Below are positions 45,179 to 57,030 of a DNA stretch of 64,000 bases, in pieces; the first letter of the stretch is position 1, and every line of letters starts with the position of its first letter. The stretch is from Bemisia tabaci (taxonomy: Eukaryota > Arthropoda > Insecta > Hemiptera > Aleyrodidae). The notes under the pieces were generated by a model. It did no database searches. It had not been told where the DNA came from and saw nothing but the letters and a program-made list of their open reading frames with translations. The stretch is taken from assembly GCF_918797505.1 (NCBI RefSeq), contig NC_092795.1:2327434-2391433 (forward strand). The letters are read 5' to 3'. Made by a program: the position numbers and the translations under genes.

Positions 45179-47468
45179 CACATTGGTTCCAGGGCCCGAT
45201 CTAGGTGGCATTAATTAGAATATCACTGATGATGACATGTTATATATGTTTCTAGGGGTTCTTTGGGTCGCTAATTACGAATTTGAAGTCAATTTGACTG
45301 TATCATTTAGCATAAGGTGGTAAATTTGCATTTAGCTTGAAAATTCATACTTAATACTACATTAATAATATTTTAACATGGCTGAATTCCTGGACTGATA
45401 TATTTTTCAACCTTTTTTGATTTATCATCAAAAACTATCGATGAATTTACGAGGATTTGTCCTCTAATTACTAATTTTTTTATTGGGGGGGGGGGGGTTG
45501 GGCAATGTTGTATAATTTTGTGAACCAGGAATTGGTATTATCTGGTAAAATATACCTCCTAAATGTTGTGGTTTCCCTGAGGAAAATAAATTCCAGTACC
45601 AAAGAAAACTACTTATCCCACTATTCGAGTTGTTCATACAGTGTTGACAAATCAGCGTAAGAAGAACTTTATTTGAACCTCAATGCTCGCTGATTTCTTG
45701 ATTCGCCGCGCTTTAAAACCAACAGAAATTTTGAAGCTTTGTAATTTAATGGTACAATTATGCTATCAGAATTATTATGTTATCAGAATAACTATGAATT
45801 AAGATTCGATCTTCGTCTATAATTCAAAAAATACATTTAAATTCATTATACGCGGCAATTTAAACATACGTAACATAAATATTTTACTTGAACAAGAAGT
45901 ATATTCACTCAATGAAGGAAAGCAGAAACCAAAATTAATAACAAAGTATTTTGAAAGAAAAATGATTACTGTCTGTAAGAGCAGGAAAATATTCATCGGT
46001 ATAATATTTTATTGCGCATCAAAAAGAGTGAGGTGTCACACTTGCTTTTTTTTCTTTTTTAAACAAAGTTGTGAGCTTGCGATGATTTCAGAGCCTTACA
46101 AACCTGAGAGAATAAAAACACGAAGAAATCATGAACCAAGAAAGAAATAAGCATTCGTTGTTAAGTTAGAGGACATTTACTCATACAATCACGGAATAAT
46201 GCGCGAGGAGTGCAGTAAGCTCCTTTTCTGTGGAACAGTGCTATGTCTATGGGCCTCTCTAAAGGTACAGACAATGTGAAAAACAATTATCTAAACGATT
46301 GAGAGGATTTAAAAACCCACGTGTTCTGTATTTTGAGCCATAATTGTAAAATTTCTAGTCAAAAAACGGGAACTGTCTTTAGTCTATGGGCTTCTCTACA
46401 GGTATAGACAAGGTGAAAAATAATCATCCCAATGATTGTGAGGATTTGAGAACTCACGTGATGTGCAACAAATGCAGTCCTCAAAGATCTGGAGTCTGCA
46501 GTAGTGCAGTAAGCTCCTCAGTGTGTCAATTTTCTTCATTTCTCGAAGGCCGGTTTTGGAAATTCAAAGTGCGCTAACCTCCAGGGACGCAAGTATGCGC
46601 AGAATTTTTTTGCTCCGAAATCAAGTGTAGGGTCAGCACTAACTACTACAGTCGGTCTGCACGTGTGCGAACCTACGCAGGGCCTTTATTTTGAGTCATA
46701 ATTGTAAAATTTCCAGTCAAAAAACCGGAGCTGTGGTAAGTCTATGGGCTTCTCTAGAGGTATAGACAAAGTAAAAAATAATCATCTTAACGATTATGAA
46801 GACTTGAGAACCCACATGACCTGTAAAAAATGCAGTATTCATATTCCCAAGGATCTGAGGTCTGCAGTAAGCTCCTTAGTGTGTCAATTCTTTATTTCTT
46901 GAAAGCCGGTTTTGGAAATTCAAAGTGCCCTAACCCCCAGGGACGCAAGTATGCGCAGAATTTTATTGCACTAAAATCAAGTTTAGGGTTAGTACTAACT
47001 ACTACAGTAGGTCTGTATGCGTGCGAACCGGCGCAAGACATTCATCTAGAGCCATTTTTGTAAAAATTTGCTTGGAATTAGTAGAAAATAACGCTTTGTC
47101 TAACGGCTTGTCTAGATGTATAGACACGTTTTTGAAAGATAGTAAGAACGTATAAACCTTTAACATGCCTTATATTTTTGATACACCATAACAGAACACT
47201 TCACATTTGCATCTATTTCTGTGTGATGAACTTCAAATCATAGGACCTGACAGTAAACACTGAAAACTGGTGCGAGTCCGCCCAAAAGTACCTCGCGGCC
47301 TCACCTTTAGGTGCTTATCATTTCCTTATTAGTGATCCAATCTTCATGATATTTGGCCAAGTTACTCTCGAGAGTATGCACTATCAATCTGTGGTGTCAA
47401 ATTTTAATTTTTCCAAAATTCATTTTTTCGAATTAATGCCACCTAGATCGGGTCTGGGAACCAATGTG
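45179..47468. mobile_element. 2.3-kb Transib-type element with internal tandem repeats
   Basis: Ends CACATTGGTTCC and GGAACCAATGTG begin about 42-bp inverted repeats sharing CCCGATCTAGGTGGCATTAA; flanked by CGCCG on both sides (45174-45178, 47469-47473). No transposase ORF. Contains a 358-bp tandem array and G13 at 45485-45497. Confidence 0.88.
46246..47130. repeat. 358-bp tandem repeat array
   Basis: TCTATGGGC(T/C)TCTCTA starts at 46246, 46383 and 46741, with a diverged start at 47099. First unit is short (137 bp); the next two are 358 bp. Units share AGCTCCT-AGTGTGTCAATT and GGGACGCAAGTATGCGCAG. Confidence 0.9.
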
Positions 47469-47473
47469 CGCCG

Positions 47474-49439
47474 TGCCGGCAGGTTACATGGAGTTCTTTG
47501 GGACAAAGGCGTATGAGCCCTTTTTCGGGAGAACGCGTTTTCTGAAACTGGATTCTTCCTAGTTTCAGGAAATATACATAGTGTATTAAAAAGTCCTGCC
47601 CCCCCCCCCCTTTTTACACAACGATCCACGTTATCTTGTAGGGATCATAGGGGAATGTAGTCACAATGTTCCGTTTTTGCAAGTATACTCTCAAAGACTT
47701 GTTCTTTCAAACTAATTAAATTTCCTGCGAAGATATTGGCTAGTACCAACGCTATACACTTCTAAACTTTCAAATACGATTTCCGCGGAACTACCTTTTT
47801 GAGCACACACCCTTGTTACAAAGGATCCTTAATTCAGGATATACTTCTTCGCGCAGGAAGTTTGAAAATGACGCAAAACTGGTCCGCTGTTGAATATGAA
47901 AGATTACACAAGTATACACCGAAAAAAAATGAATGCTTCATTAGTGAATTCTCGTGTAATATTCAGCCCTGGGTCCAAGTATGACCTCGGTTTGTCCCTG
48001 TCTCTGCCATTTTCCAGGCAAATTGGGATTATTTAAACATGAATTTTCCTAGGAAAATTTGATTTTCTGGAAATTGATGCATGATCGAGATAAACCGAAG
48101 TAATTCTTGAATTTAGGGGCCAAAGATACATAGACACTAGCCAGACATGTATTGCATACCGCATGTCCAAAAAACATGTCTCCCTTTTTCTGATGAGGGT
48201 TTTCCGGTCAAAATGGCATTATCCACCCACGAATCCTATATAAAACTGATCCGTTGTTTTGAGTCTGGAAGGACAGAAAATCATTTTATTCAGATAGCTA
48301 TAATTGGGCTACTATATCTTATTTTTTGCTTCTGACCCCGAATCGACCTTTGTATTTTCCACAACCCACTAATTTTCCGAAAGATCGAGTTTGCACGAAA
48401 AAAACCTCTTATTCAGATGCCAAAAATACGCATTTATATAAACCTTCGGATTTCCAAAATATTGGTCAGAAGTATATAAAAAAAAACACGGCCATTCTCT
48501 GATCTAGCAGCAAACATATAGTTAGTGGAAGGTCCTCCATTAAGGACCTAGATAAAATAATTTTTTCGTTCTTTCGGACGAAAAACAAAATGATGCGTTC
48601 CACATGAGGCTTTACAAGCGCATTATGTCATTTGACTGGAAAAACATTGTTATTTGAAAAAGTGAGAGACATTCGTTGGACGTGCAATACCTGCATCCTT
48701 TTGTATTTTTAGTTACTCTATCCAAAAATTACCTTATTCATTTCTATCGGACACCAGTTCCCTCGTAAAATTAAACGTTCCTCGCATGGACGGACTGGCT
48801 CACATCTAAGAGCGTGGACCCTTGGCCGGTTAAGGGGGTGTCGTATGATATTTCCCGGGGGGATGCACCCCCAGAGAAAATTTTTTAAAATTGAACGTGT
48901 TAAAGTAATCGATAGAGTTGTGAAACGAAAAAAAAGAGAACAAATCACAGCTACCAGACGCATCCAAGTTCCGTTATTTCCAGAGATTCCGAGGCAGATC
49001 TGGCCACCTAAAATACTGCTTTTAAACACTAAAAGCCTGAAAATGATGAACCCAAGAAACACGTCAGCTGGAAAGATCTTTTTAGCTTCCTCGATTAGAA
49101 AATGAAACATGCAATCTAGTTAGCACAAGGTGAAATTTTGAAGGAGAGAGAGAGAGAGGGAAAAAGAGTGTTGAGTCTAGCAAAGGACAAGGTGTTCAGT
49201 AAGGCAAGTAAAAAAAAGAGATAGGAACGAATCAATTAAATGCATCAGGTATATACAGCAGGAAGATCCATTCAGCAATAATTTTGTTGGAAATGAGAAT
49301 GTTTTCAGACGTGACCGAACAATTGGAGCCTAACTTTGTGAGATAGCATAACCAAATTTTATTGAAATTCACGGTCTGAATGGCCTATTTTGGATCCAAT
49401 GTTGAATACTGACTTTTTGCGAGGAAGGTGCAGTCATTT
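47474..49439. other. fax intron, nothing recognised
   Basis: C12 at 47599-47610 and a short (GA)n near 49145. Open frames at 48718-49110 overlap on both strands and resemble no family. Confidence 0.4.
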
Positions 49440-50007
49440 TAATGATATTTTTATTAACCCTTAAATGCTGAAGCCGGGTTAAATTGCGAGGCTTCCTAAC
49501 AAAACCTGCTCCGCAGATTGGATGGGGCCGGTTCACACGAGCTTTAGATGTTGGTCTGCAAATCATTCCAAAAAAGAATCGAGTATCAAATCAACACAGT
49601 CGAAGAAAGGAGGGACCTATTTGGGCCTCTTTTTTATCTTTTCTCCCGAATCTGAGCGACACCTCATTGGCAGCACATAGCGAAGCATTGCGAGTTCATG
49701 CCCCGGGCCATTGCGCCTTCAATTTTGCAGATGCAACACGGACATCCATCAAGCACGAATAGTCGTATCTCTGCGCCGTGATCAACGCGAGCCCTTTCCC
49801 TTGCTCCATTTCCTTATTGTGTTGGTTTCGTTTGTCTCACTTGTAGTGGTGCTTCAAAGGCTACGTGAGCAACACAGCCGAAGGTAGGAAAAACGTAATC
49901 CGGCCTCGCTTTTTAACTTTTCTCGCGGATCTGACTAACAGCCTAGAGAAGAGCATATTGCGAATTCACGCCTCACGACTCACGTCATCGCGCTTTTAAT
50001 TTTTCGC
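49440..50007 (+). repeat. Family D dimer, copy 2
   Basis: Units with GACACCTCATTGGCAGCA, CGCCTTCAATTTTGCAGATG, CAAGCACGAATAGT and CACAGCCGAAGGTAGG; second unit begins near 49900 and is cut at 50007 by the next element. Confidence 0.75.
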
Positions 50008-51108
50008 GATAGAGGATCACTTTCCAAGTCCAAAACACCGACGATTTTTGAAATCCAACAAGTACGGATAGAGAGAAAAGGGTTCAAAGATAAATATTTC
50101 AACTCGCATTTATCGTGAACGGTTTGTCATAAAACGACGATCTTAATCTCAAAATATAGAGAAAACCACCACCTTTCAGACAATGATGACAAAATTGGTC
50201 CATTTTGAAAATGTCATCCATTGCTTTCACGTTGCCGTAGTTCAAATTTTCAAATTTTAGCTGGGGCGACCTTTATAGGTCACTCCTAGATAAACTCATT
50301 CGTCAAAAATGACAAGATCAGGATAAATGATTAATATGCAATGGATACAGAGAAATCAAAGTTTTCGATCATAAAAAAATGTATGTTTACCTTCAACGGT
50401 TCGCTGGGTAGAAATAAGAGGAAAAAAGAGGAATTGCTAACAAAATCGTACCATTTGAGCTTTTTAAATTTAAATCCATCCTACAGAAACGATTTGAAAA
50501 AAAGGCATGAATTTTTGTTGATGCAGCGAGAGTCAGCTCAGGCTAGTCTTGTAACATTCATATGTCTTGATATTTTGTTCTTTTTTAATAATTTTCTTCG
50601 GGAATTAGCTATAATAGGGTATAAAAATGCACAACCTTGCAATTCGTGATTGGTTTGGGGGCATTTGGTGATCTTGGGACTCGGAACAAACCAGGTCCAA
50701 GTGTACCACATCCACTTTGAAAAATCATATCTCTCCTCCAACTTGTTTCTCCAGGATGAACTTGTGCTTGTTTTAAAGCTTAAACGGTCTACTTTCATCA
50801 AAAAATAGTTAGATTACTTTTTGTGCGATTCCTTCAACGTCACAGCTAAAAAGGTGAAAAACTGAACATTTTAACTTCGGCAACGTGGCAACAATGGATG
50901 AAATTTCCAAAATGGACCAATTTTGTAATTATCGCCTGAAAGCTGGTGGTTTTCTCTACATTTGTAGACCAATATCATCTTTCTACGACAAAGCGTTAGC
51001 GAGATATGCGAGTTTAATTTTTTTACTTTGACTCCCCTCCCCCTCCCTCCGTGATCGTCCGATTTATAAAAGCGTCAGTGTTTTAGACTCGGGAGGAGAT
51101 CCTCTATC
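50008..51108. mobile_element. 1.1-kb element with about 200-bp inverted arms
   Basis: GATAGAGGATC at left, GATCCTCTATC at right; arms continue with AAAACACCGACG, AAACCACCACCTTTCA and CCATTTTGAAAATGTCATCC, mirrored on the right. Central 500 bp unique, no convincing ORF. Confidence 0.8.
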
Positions 51109-51409
51109 AACTTTGAAAATATTTCGAAGATCAGGCCAAGGTTGAAACGGACAATTTGGAATGAGGTCCTTTCTTCCTTGCTCTAGTCACAAGAACAAGA
51201 GGCAAGTGAGAATTGGAATCGATGCGCGATACGTCATTACGAATCTTTGTTTACATTCCAAAGAGCCAAAAACGTGAATTCTCACGGTGAATGAGCGAAA
51301 ATATCTGTGTGTGTTTCATGTGCGTCTGTGTTAGTGACTACGCGCTCACAGAGGAACAAGTGCGTCTTCATGAGAGCGTTATCAGGCAACGCGCCGCGCC
51401 GCGCCGTCG

Positions 51410-51700
51410 CTAAATAGTCACCAGAGACTCTGCGTGAAACTAAATTCGGCGATAGTACGATAAGTAGTACGATTCTCGATCTGCTGAGCCGCTGCCGCGA
51501 CGAAGTTCCGCGCGCAACTGCTTGCTATGCGCGTTCAGTCCAGGCTGACTGACAAAAATCTTGAAATCATCAAACCGTAATTTAGGATTGCGACAATTTT
51601 TTAGGAGCCACGTTTGGCGCAGGGTCTTCATTTTTTAGGGGCCATGGCCGATTTTTTAGGAGCATTTGGCGACATGGCGCTCGTGGGGGTTGGAACACTG
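51410..51700 (-). mobile_element. Family K element, copy 2
   Basis: Mirror of 44545-44928: AACTAAATTCGGCGATAGTA, TTTTTTAGGAGCC runs, ends GTTGGAACACTG. Abuts the next repeat. Confidence 0.65.
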
Positions 51701-52706
51701 AATGTGACCGCGATCGCAGTAGCAGGTAAAAATCACTGTGATTCTTGAGTAGCAGTGATCGATCACTGTGACTGGCGAGGAACACCTGTTATTCTGCTCT
51801 TTTTTGGGCAGTTTTCATCAAAAGTTAGTCGCTGATAGTTAAACAGTGAGTAACCAAAACTTTAGTGTTAAACGGCGAAAAAAATTTACGAATAAGCTTG
51901 CACATGGTTAATCATAGTCACAGTTGGATACACTGCGATTGCGATAACGAAGCAAAAAGAGCAGTAGCAGTTTAAAAAGAGCAGCATGATAACAGTGGCA
52001 GAGCAGAGTAGCACCATAGGGCTAGATAGGGCGGATAGCCAATCACGTGAAATCTCCGAATATTACAATGCATTGTGGGTAGTGACGTCAACCAGTGATA
52101 AATCACAGGTGAAAGTAGCAGTGAATCCAATAGTGAACCCACGGAGTGCTCTGTCACTGCATGGTTGACCTAAAAAGGAGAATTTAACTTTAAAGAACAT
52201 GGCATAATGATAAAAACTGAGAGCTATAAAAATATTCACCTAGATTATCACTACGAGAAGTTTTTTAAAGTTAAATTCTCTTTTTCATGTCAACCAGTGA
52301 TAAATAACTCCGTGGCCTCACTGCTACTTTTACCTGTGATTCACAGATAGTTCCGGAAATTATGACTTGTGGATTGAACAGTGATAATAAAATATTACAG
52401 TATCAATTTTACCACTAAAAAGGGAATTGAGAAGAACGAGTGATTTAAAGAGTTTATGCTGTAGAAAATCAGTGGTACTTTTAATTTTGAAGATGTAGAA
52501 AGCATTTGGGAAGGATCGTTTGATAAGGTTAACCTGTGATAAATCACAGCATAACCGCCACCTGCTACTTTTCACATGTGATCCGACCAGAGTCAAGGAA
52601 GTGTCGGAGACGGCGGTATTTTTAGGTTATCCTGTGAAAAATCACTGCTACTTTTCACTGTGATTTTTGAGTAGCAGTAACAGTAATCACGTTCCCGAAA
52701 AGTAGC
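51701..52706. mobile_element. Element built of AGTAGCAGTGA / TCACTGCTACT words
   Basis: Both ends and the middle carry many self-complementary 15-20-bp words (CAGTGATAAATCACAGGTGA, TCACTGCTACTTTTCAC). An inner fold-back pairs about 52085-52200 with 52262-52350. No ORF. Confidence 0.7.
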
Positions 52707-53181
52707 CGTTAAGCACAAGCCTAGTTCGGCAACTGCCGACGTGAGGCGCCCCCGCGACGGCGCGGCGGGACGAGTCGGGATGTGTCACCTTTTCGTGTGT
52801 ATTTTTATACTAACCTAAATACATATATCATATTTATGCCATTAACGAGAGTCTCCCTTTAATGAGCGGCTTTGGCTGGCTCCGGCTCTCTAATCGAACA
52901 AAGAAGAACGGGAACGAAGGTGGCATTTTCCGTTTCAGGGTCGAAACATAATTACGAAAGTAACGCGAGCGGGAATCGGACCCCCTCCCAGTTTCATTTA
53001 CATAGGTATTTAATTTAAGTGCGTATTGCCACCATTGCTATGACCACGTTCCGCGCGCCCGCCGCGCGCGCTCCCTCCGCCAACGTGTCCCCGGTCCTCA
53101 AGCCCGTCCCTCCGTGTAGACGCGCCTCTTTTTAACTCGGATTTTTCATCACCCGCACCCAGTTGAGACAAAGGCAATACA
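52707..53181. other. fax intron, GC-rich patch
   Basis: GC-rich at 52735-52790 and 53045-53110. No coding support. Confidence 0.4.
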
Positions 53182-53468
53182 CAGGCTTGCCACAATCAGG
53201 GAAAACCGGGAAATGTCAGGGAATTTAAAAAGTCAGGGATAACCGGGAAAATGACGAAAATGTCAGGGAAAATTTGTTAAATCACCTTCATTTGCTTTCT
53301 AGAATGGGTTTCAGATTTTGAACAAGAAATTTTGCCTGAAAACTATTTTCAATTATGCCCTCTTAATCGTCCGTCACGTCTTCAATTGTCAGGGAATTTC
53401 ACCATAATGTGTCAGGGAAATGTCGGGAAATTTCATTTTCTAAATTCCGTAATTCCGTGGCAACCGTG
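53182..53468. mobile_element. MITE family H copy 3
   Basis: CAGGCTTGCCAC...GTGGCAACCGTG ends, AAAACCGGGAAATGTCAGGG inside. Confidence 0.75.
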
Positions 53469-54013
53469 GGAAACCGGGAAAATCAGGTAATTTTCGGCGA
53501 CCATGTAAATTCAGGAAATTGTGTGAGGAGCGTTCAGCAGAAGTTAGTGTAATTCAAAGGAAAAACAACCGAAGTGAAAGTTTTTTATTCGAATAGCAAG
53601 GAAAATCGTGGAATCTGAAAATTTTTTAATCGGGGCAAGTTAGTGATTTTGAAGATTAAGAAATTACGGCACCCCCGTGCCTCTAAGCGAATTGTTTTCA
53701 GGTGAGAAAGGAATGTGTATCTCAATAATTTTCGCGATGATGTATTCCTGTTGGAATATTTTAAATGTGTTATGAAATATAGCCCGGGATTTTTTTGGGA
53801 ACACCTGACGAAGCTTGGACTCTCCGGGAGGGAGTATAAAGGGCGATCCTGAAGTCCGGCATCACCAGCACCAGGCATGAGCCTTCGGTAAGGGCCAGTC
53901 TTCGGAGTTGATCCGGTTGATCGGACATAAAAACAGCAACCCTCAGTGACACAAAGCACGACAATTTTTAACCGTGTTTGTATACAATCCCTAGTCAACG
54001 GTGAGACGAAGAA
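53469..54013. other. fax intron, nothing recognised
   Basis: No feature apart from scattered CAGGAAA words. Confidence 0.4.
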
Positions 54014-54292
54014 CAGGGTTGCCACAGTCAGGTAAAACCGGGAAATGTCAGGGAATTTTAAAAAGTCAGGGAAAACCGGGAAATGGCAGGGATAGTGACG
54101 AAAATGACGAACATTTCGAGGAAAATTTGTCAAATCACCTTCATTTGCTTTACTAGAATGGATTTGAGGTTTCGAACAAGTTTTGCCTGAAAACTATCAT
54201 GTCTTCTTAACTATCCGTCACATCTTTAATTGTCGGTGAATTTCTCCAAAATGTGTGAGGGCATTCATTCTCTAAATTGTGTGGGAATCCTG
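54014..54292. mobile_element. MITE family H copy 4
   Basis: CAGGGTTGCCACAGTCAGG at left; right end eroded (GTGGGAATCCTG). Confidence 0.75.
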
Positions 54293-54733
54293 GAATGAAC
54301 GGAACTTGGATTTGTGTAATTTTTTACGTTGCGCATGCGACTTGGCGGGTGCGCCGATGAGAAATGGATGGGTACTCCGGGAAGGAAGGTACTCGAGGCT
54401 GGGGTCTAGCGGTGAAAGAGCCGAGCTGGGCCGGTGTGCCCGGGCAACGGTGCTCGATATAGGAAAAGAGAAAAAATGATGAGTTTTCTGGCTGCTCCCC
54501 GGTGGAGTGGCCGCGGCCGGGGCCGTGGCCCGTGGCTGGCGGAGGCTCCGCAGGAGTAAGAAAAGTATCCGAAGGTCGCTCGGATCCGGAGCCGGGCTCA
54601 GGGTCACCGAGCGGGAGCGTCCTCGACGATGGTGCCCATGCCCGAGTCGGCCGCACTCGCAGTCGCCCCGGCTCCTCCCGCCCGATTTCGGTTCGCCCCG
54701 ACAATATCTCCATCCGATGCTCATCCTCGCGCC
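54293..54733. other. GC-rich DNA, no gene shown
   Basis: GC-rich with overlapping open frames on both strands (54272-54816), which is what high GC produces; no family resemblance. Confidence 0.45.
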
Positions 54734-54749
54734 CGCCGCACAATGGAAC

Positions 54750-55156
54750 TAGAGTACCTATATTGAGAGAGTATGGCCACTCGTGTTATCACCTCTCATT
54801 GGCTCAGCCATCTTAGGCTCAATGGAGCCCTTAGGACCCTAAAATGGCGGACGCCATAAATTAATCCAATGCTAAATGACTCAAAATGTAGTTTTCTTTG
54901 CTTATCGTAACGAGAAATTTACCCAAATGCACTATTGCCACTTCTTTACAGATTTTTAAGGCTAATCGTGCGCAATTTTTGAGAAAAATTATCTTGGATG
55001 TAGTAAGGATGGCAGCAAGTGCGGTTGGTGTTAAACGTCAGAAGTTGGCGATGACCCCCCTCCCATCCACAAAAACCAAAACAAAGCACCGCCATTTTTG
55101 GGTTCTAAGCAGTCCATGGGGCCCAGTGGCCGTACTCTCTCAATATAGGTACTCTA
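54750..55156. mobile_element. MITE with AATGGAAC duplication
   Basis: TAGAGTACCTATATTGAGAG at left, CTCTCAATATAGGTACTCTA at right; AATGGAAC on both sides (54742-54749, 55157-55164). 407 bp, no ORF; 8-bp duplication. Confidence 0.9.
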
Positions 55157-55174
55157 AATGGAACGAGGCAATCA

Positions 55175-55674
55175 AGATGCTCCATCTGTGAGGAATTTGC
55201 CATTACACAATTGATTCTTATGTGAAAGTTCGCGAGAAACACGATAGTCCCTCTGGTCTTCCCTCAAATCTCCCAAGCTCAAAAAAAAGCTCTCAAAGTT
55301 GGGGGCGTAACGGAAGGGATATCCCACGCTATCCTGAGAATCCACCTCTACATCAAGACGAACTCTCCATGCGAAGATAGGGAGCAAATACGTTGACAGA
55401 GCCACTTTATTTGGGGACTCTAAAACTGAAAACACGGCAACCCTGCTAATGTATTTGGTCCCTATCTTCGCATGGAGAGTTCGCTCGATGTAGAGGTGGA
55501 CTCTCAAGATAGCGTGGGATATCCCCTCCATTACAGCCTCAACTTTGAGCGCGTTTTTTGAGCTTTGGAGTTGATTTCAGAGAAAGTCAGTGGCACCATC
55601 GTGTTTCTCGCGAACTTATACATAAGAATCCATAGTCAAATCGCCAATTCCTCACACATGCAACATCTCCATTG
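55175..55674. mobile_element. Palindromic element G, copy 2
   Basis: GCGAGAAACACGATAGTCC and GGGATATCCCACGCTA at left mirrored on the right; ends CACACATGCAACATCTCC. Loop near 55430 carries AACACGGCAACCCTG. Confidence 0.85.
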
Positions 55675-55717
55675 GACAGTCGGACAAAATGCGGAAACTT
55701 GAATAGCTTCTTTCTCC

Positions 55718-55967
55718 CAGGGTTCCCTCAGTCAGGGAATACCGGGAGAAGTCGGGGTGAACCTGGAAATGGTAGGGAAAATGGAAAAGTCCCTTTCTTT
55801 CTTTCCTAGAATGGATTTGACGTTTCGAACAACCAAATTTGCCCGAAAACTATTTCTATCTATGTCTTTTCGACCATCTGGCATATCTCTACTTGTCAGG
55901 GAATTCAAGCTAAATGTGTGTGGGAAATGTCAGGGAATTTCATTTCCTAGATTTGGTAGCAACCCTG
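55718..55967. mobile_element. MITE family H copy 5
   Basis: CAGGGTTCCCTCAGTCAGGG to GGTAGCAACCCTG, inserted in Transib copy 3. Confidence 0.8.
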
Positions 55968-56278
55968 AACTTCGTTAATTCTTAGTGTTGATGTTTAAAA
56001 AGTGGTTTCGTCGGTTTTCTCGTAACATTTCGGTCGGGAGCACCCCTCGAAATTTAAAATGTGAGGAATTGATCATGATACCAGATGATAGGTTGCCGAA
56101 GAAGGTTCTGGATTGGGTCCAGGATCGCTATCAGTGGCGGTTAGGTGTCGCAGAGCGCCCCGAAGCGCTATAAGAGCGACTTGTTTGTTAGTAGGTAGTG
56201 GAAATGAACATTGATAATTCACAAGTTAGTCAACAATTTTATGTCCAGTTCCTTCAGAAGACTTTCCACTGTGCGCCG

Positions 56279-56488
56279 GATTGGCCACGGGACGAGGATG
56301 AGGTGCGGCTCGCGCTCCGTCCGCCGCCGATGCACGGCCACTCCACTCCGGACCGTGGGGGGGGGGGGGGGGGGGGCGGCGGCGTGGCACAAGACGCACT
56401 GTGATCAACGAAACTGCAAACTGGACCGGGGGCCATACGACTCCCGGGATGTAGTCCGGGTACCGGTCCGGAATGTTCGGAAATAGTA
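56279..56488. other. GC-rich flank with G20 tract
   Basis: G20 at 56357-56376 followed by CGGCGGCG. No coding support. Confidence 0.6.
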
Positions 56489-56746
56489 CAGGGTGTCTAG
56501 CATCAGGGTTCTCCCGATTTTACCGATTCTATCAGGATTTGAGGAAAATTCTGTCGTAAAATCAGGATTTGTGAAAAGTTCGGCCGTCCACTTATTTTCC
56601 GTTAATTATCCGCCTCCTCCCGTTAATTTTTCTACGCAAAAAATGAGGATTTGGGAAAACTGTGAAATCAGGATTTAGCATTAAAAAATCGGGAAAAATC
56701 AGGATTTCATCTGGATTTCCCTATAAGCAAAAAACTAGACATCCTG
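56489..56746. mobile_element. MITE with CAGGGTGTCTAG ends
   Basis: CAGGGTGTCTAG and CTAGACATCCTG ends, TAGTA on each side (56484-56488, 56747-56751). Interior repeats ATCAGGATTTG. Confidence 0.8.
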
Positions 56747-57030
56747 TAGTATCTGCTGAGTTTTTACAGGCACCGAAGAAGTACTTACAGTCCGCAAGCA
56801 GAGTGTCCACTGGTCCGGAAAACCCTGTAAGTCCGGAAACAGTATTGATCTCTTGAAGACGGCCCGGAAGTACTGGAAAAGTCGGCGAATTCCGCAAGAA
56901 CCTTCCGGCATTTTTCGCTTCATGCCACGCGTATTTTTCTGAGGCAGCGTGGAAACAGGGTTCATGCAAGCTTGAAAAGTGCTTGAAAAGTGCTTGATTT
57001 TAAAAAAAAAATTCAAGGCCTTGAAAGTGC

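Larger units (their letters stand above)
54739..56273. mobile_element. Transib-type element, family I copy 3 (three insertions inside)
   Basis: Left end CACAATGGAACGAGG (after removing the first insert), right end TTCCACTGTG; CGCCG on both sides (54734-54738, 56274-56278). Interior blocks TCGGACAAAATGCGGAAACT, AAATTTAAAATGTGAGGAAT and TGGACATAAAATTGTTGACT match copies 1 and 2. Confidence 0.85.

Noticed and set aside
48718..49110. 130-codon minus-strand frame
   Set aside because: An equally long frame overlaps it on the other strand and neither resembles a protein family.
53585..54133. 182-codon open frame on the minus strand
   Set aside because: It runs into a family H MITE and has no domain resemblance; judged a chance frame.
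54272..54816. Overlapping long open frames on both strands in GC-rich DNA
   Set aside because: High GC removes stop codons in all frames; the translations are Arg/Pro/Ser-rich and resemble no family.
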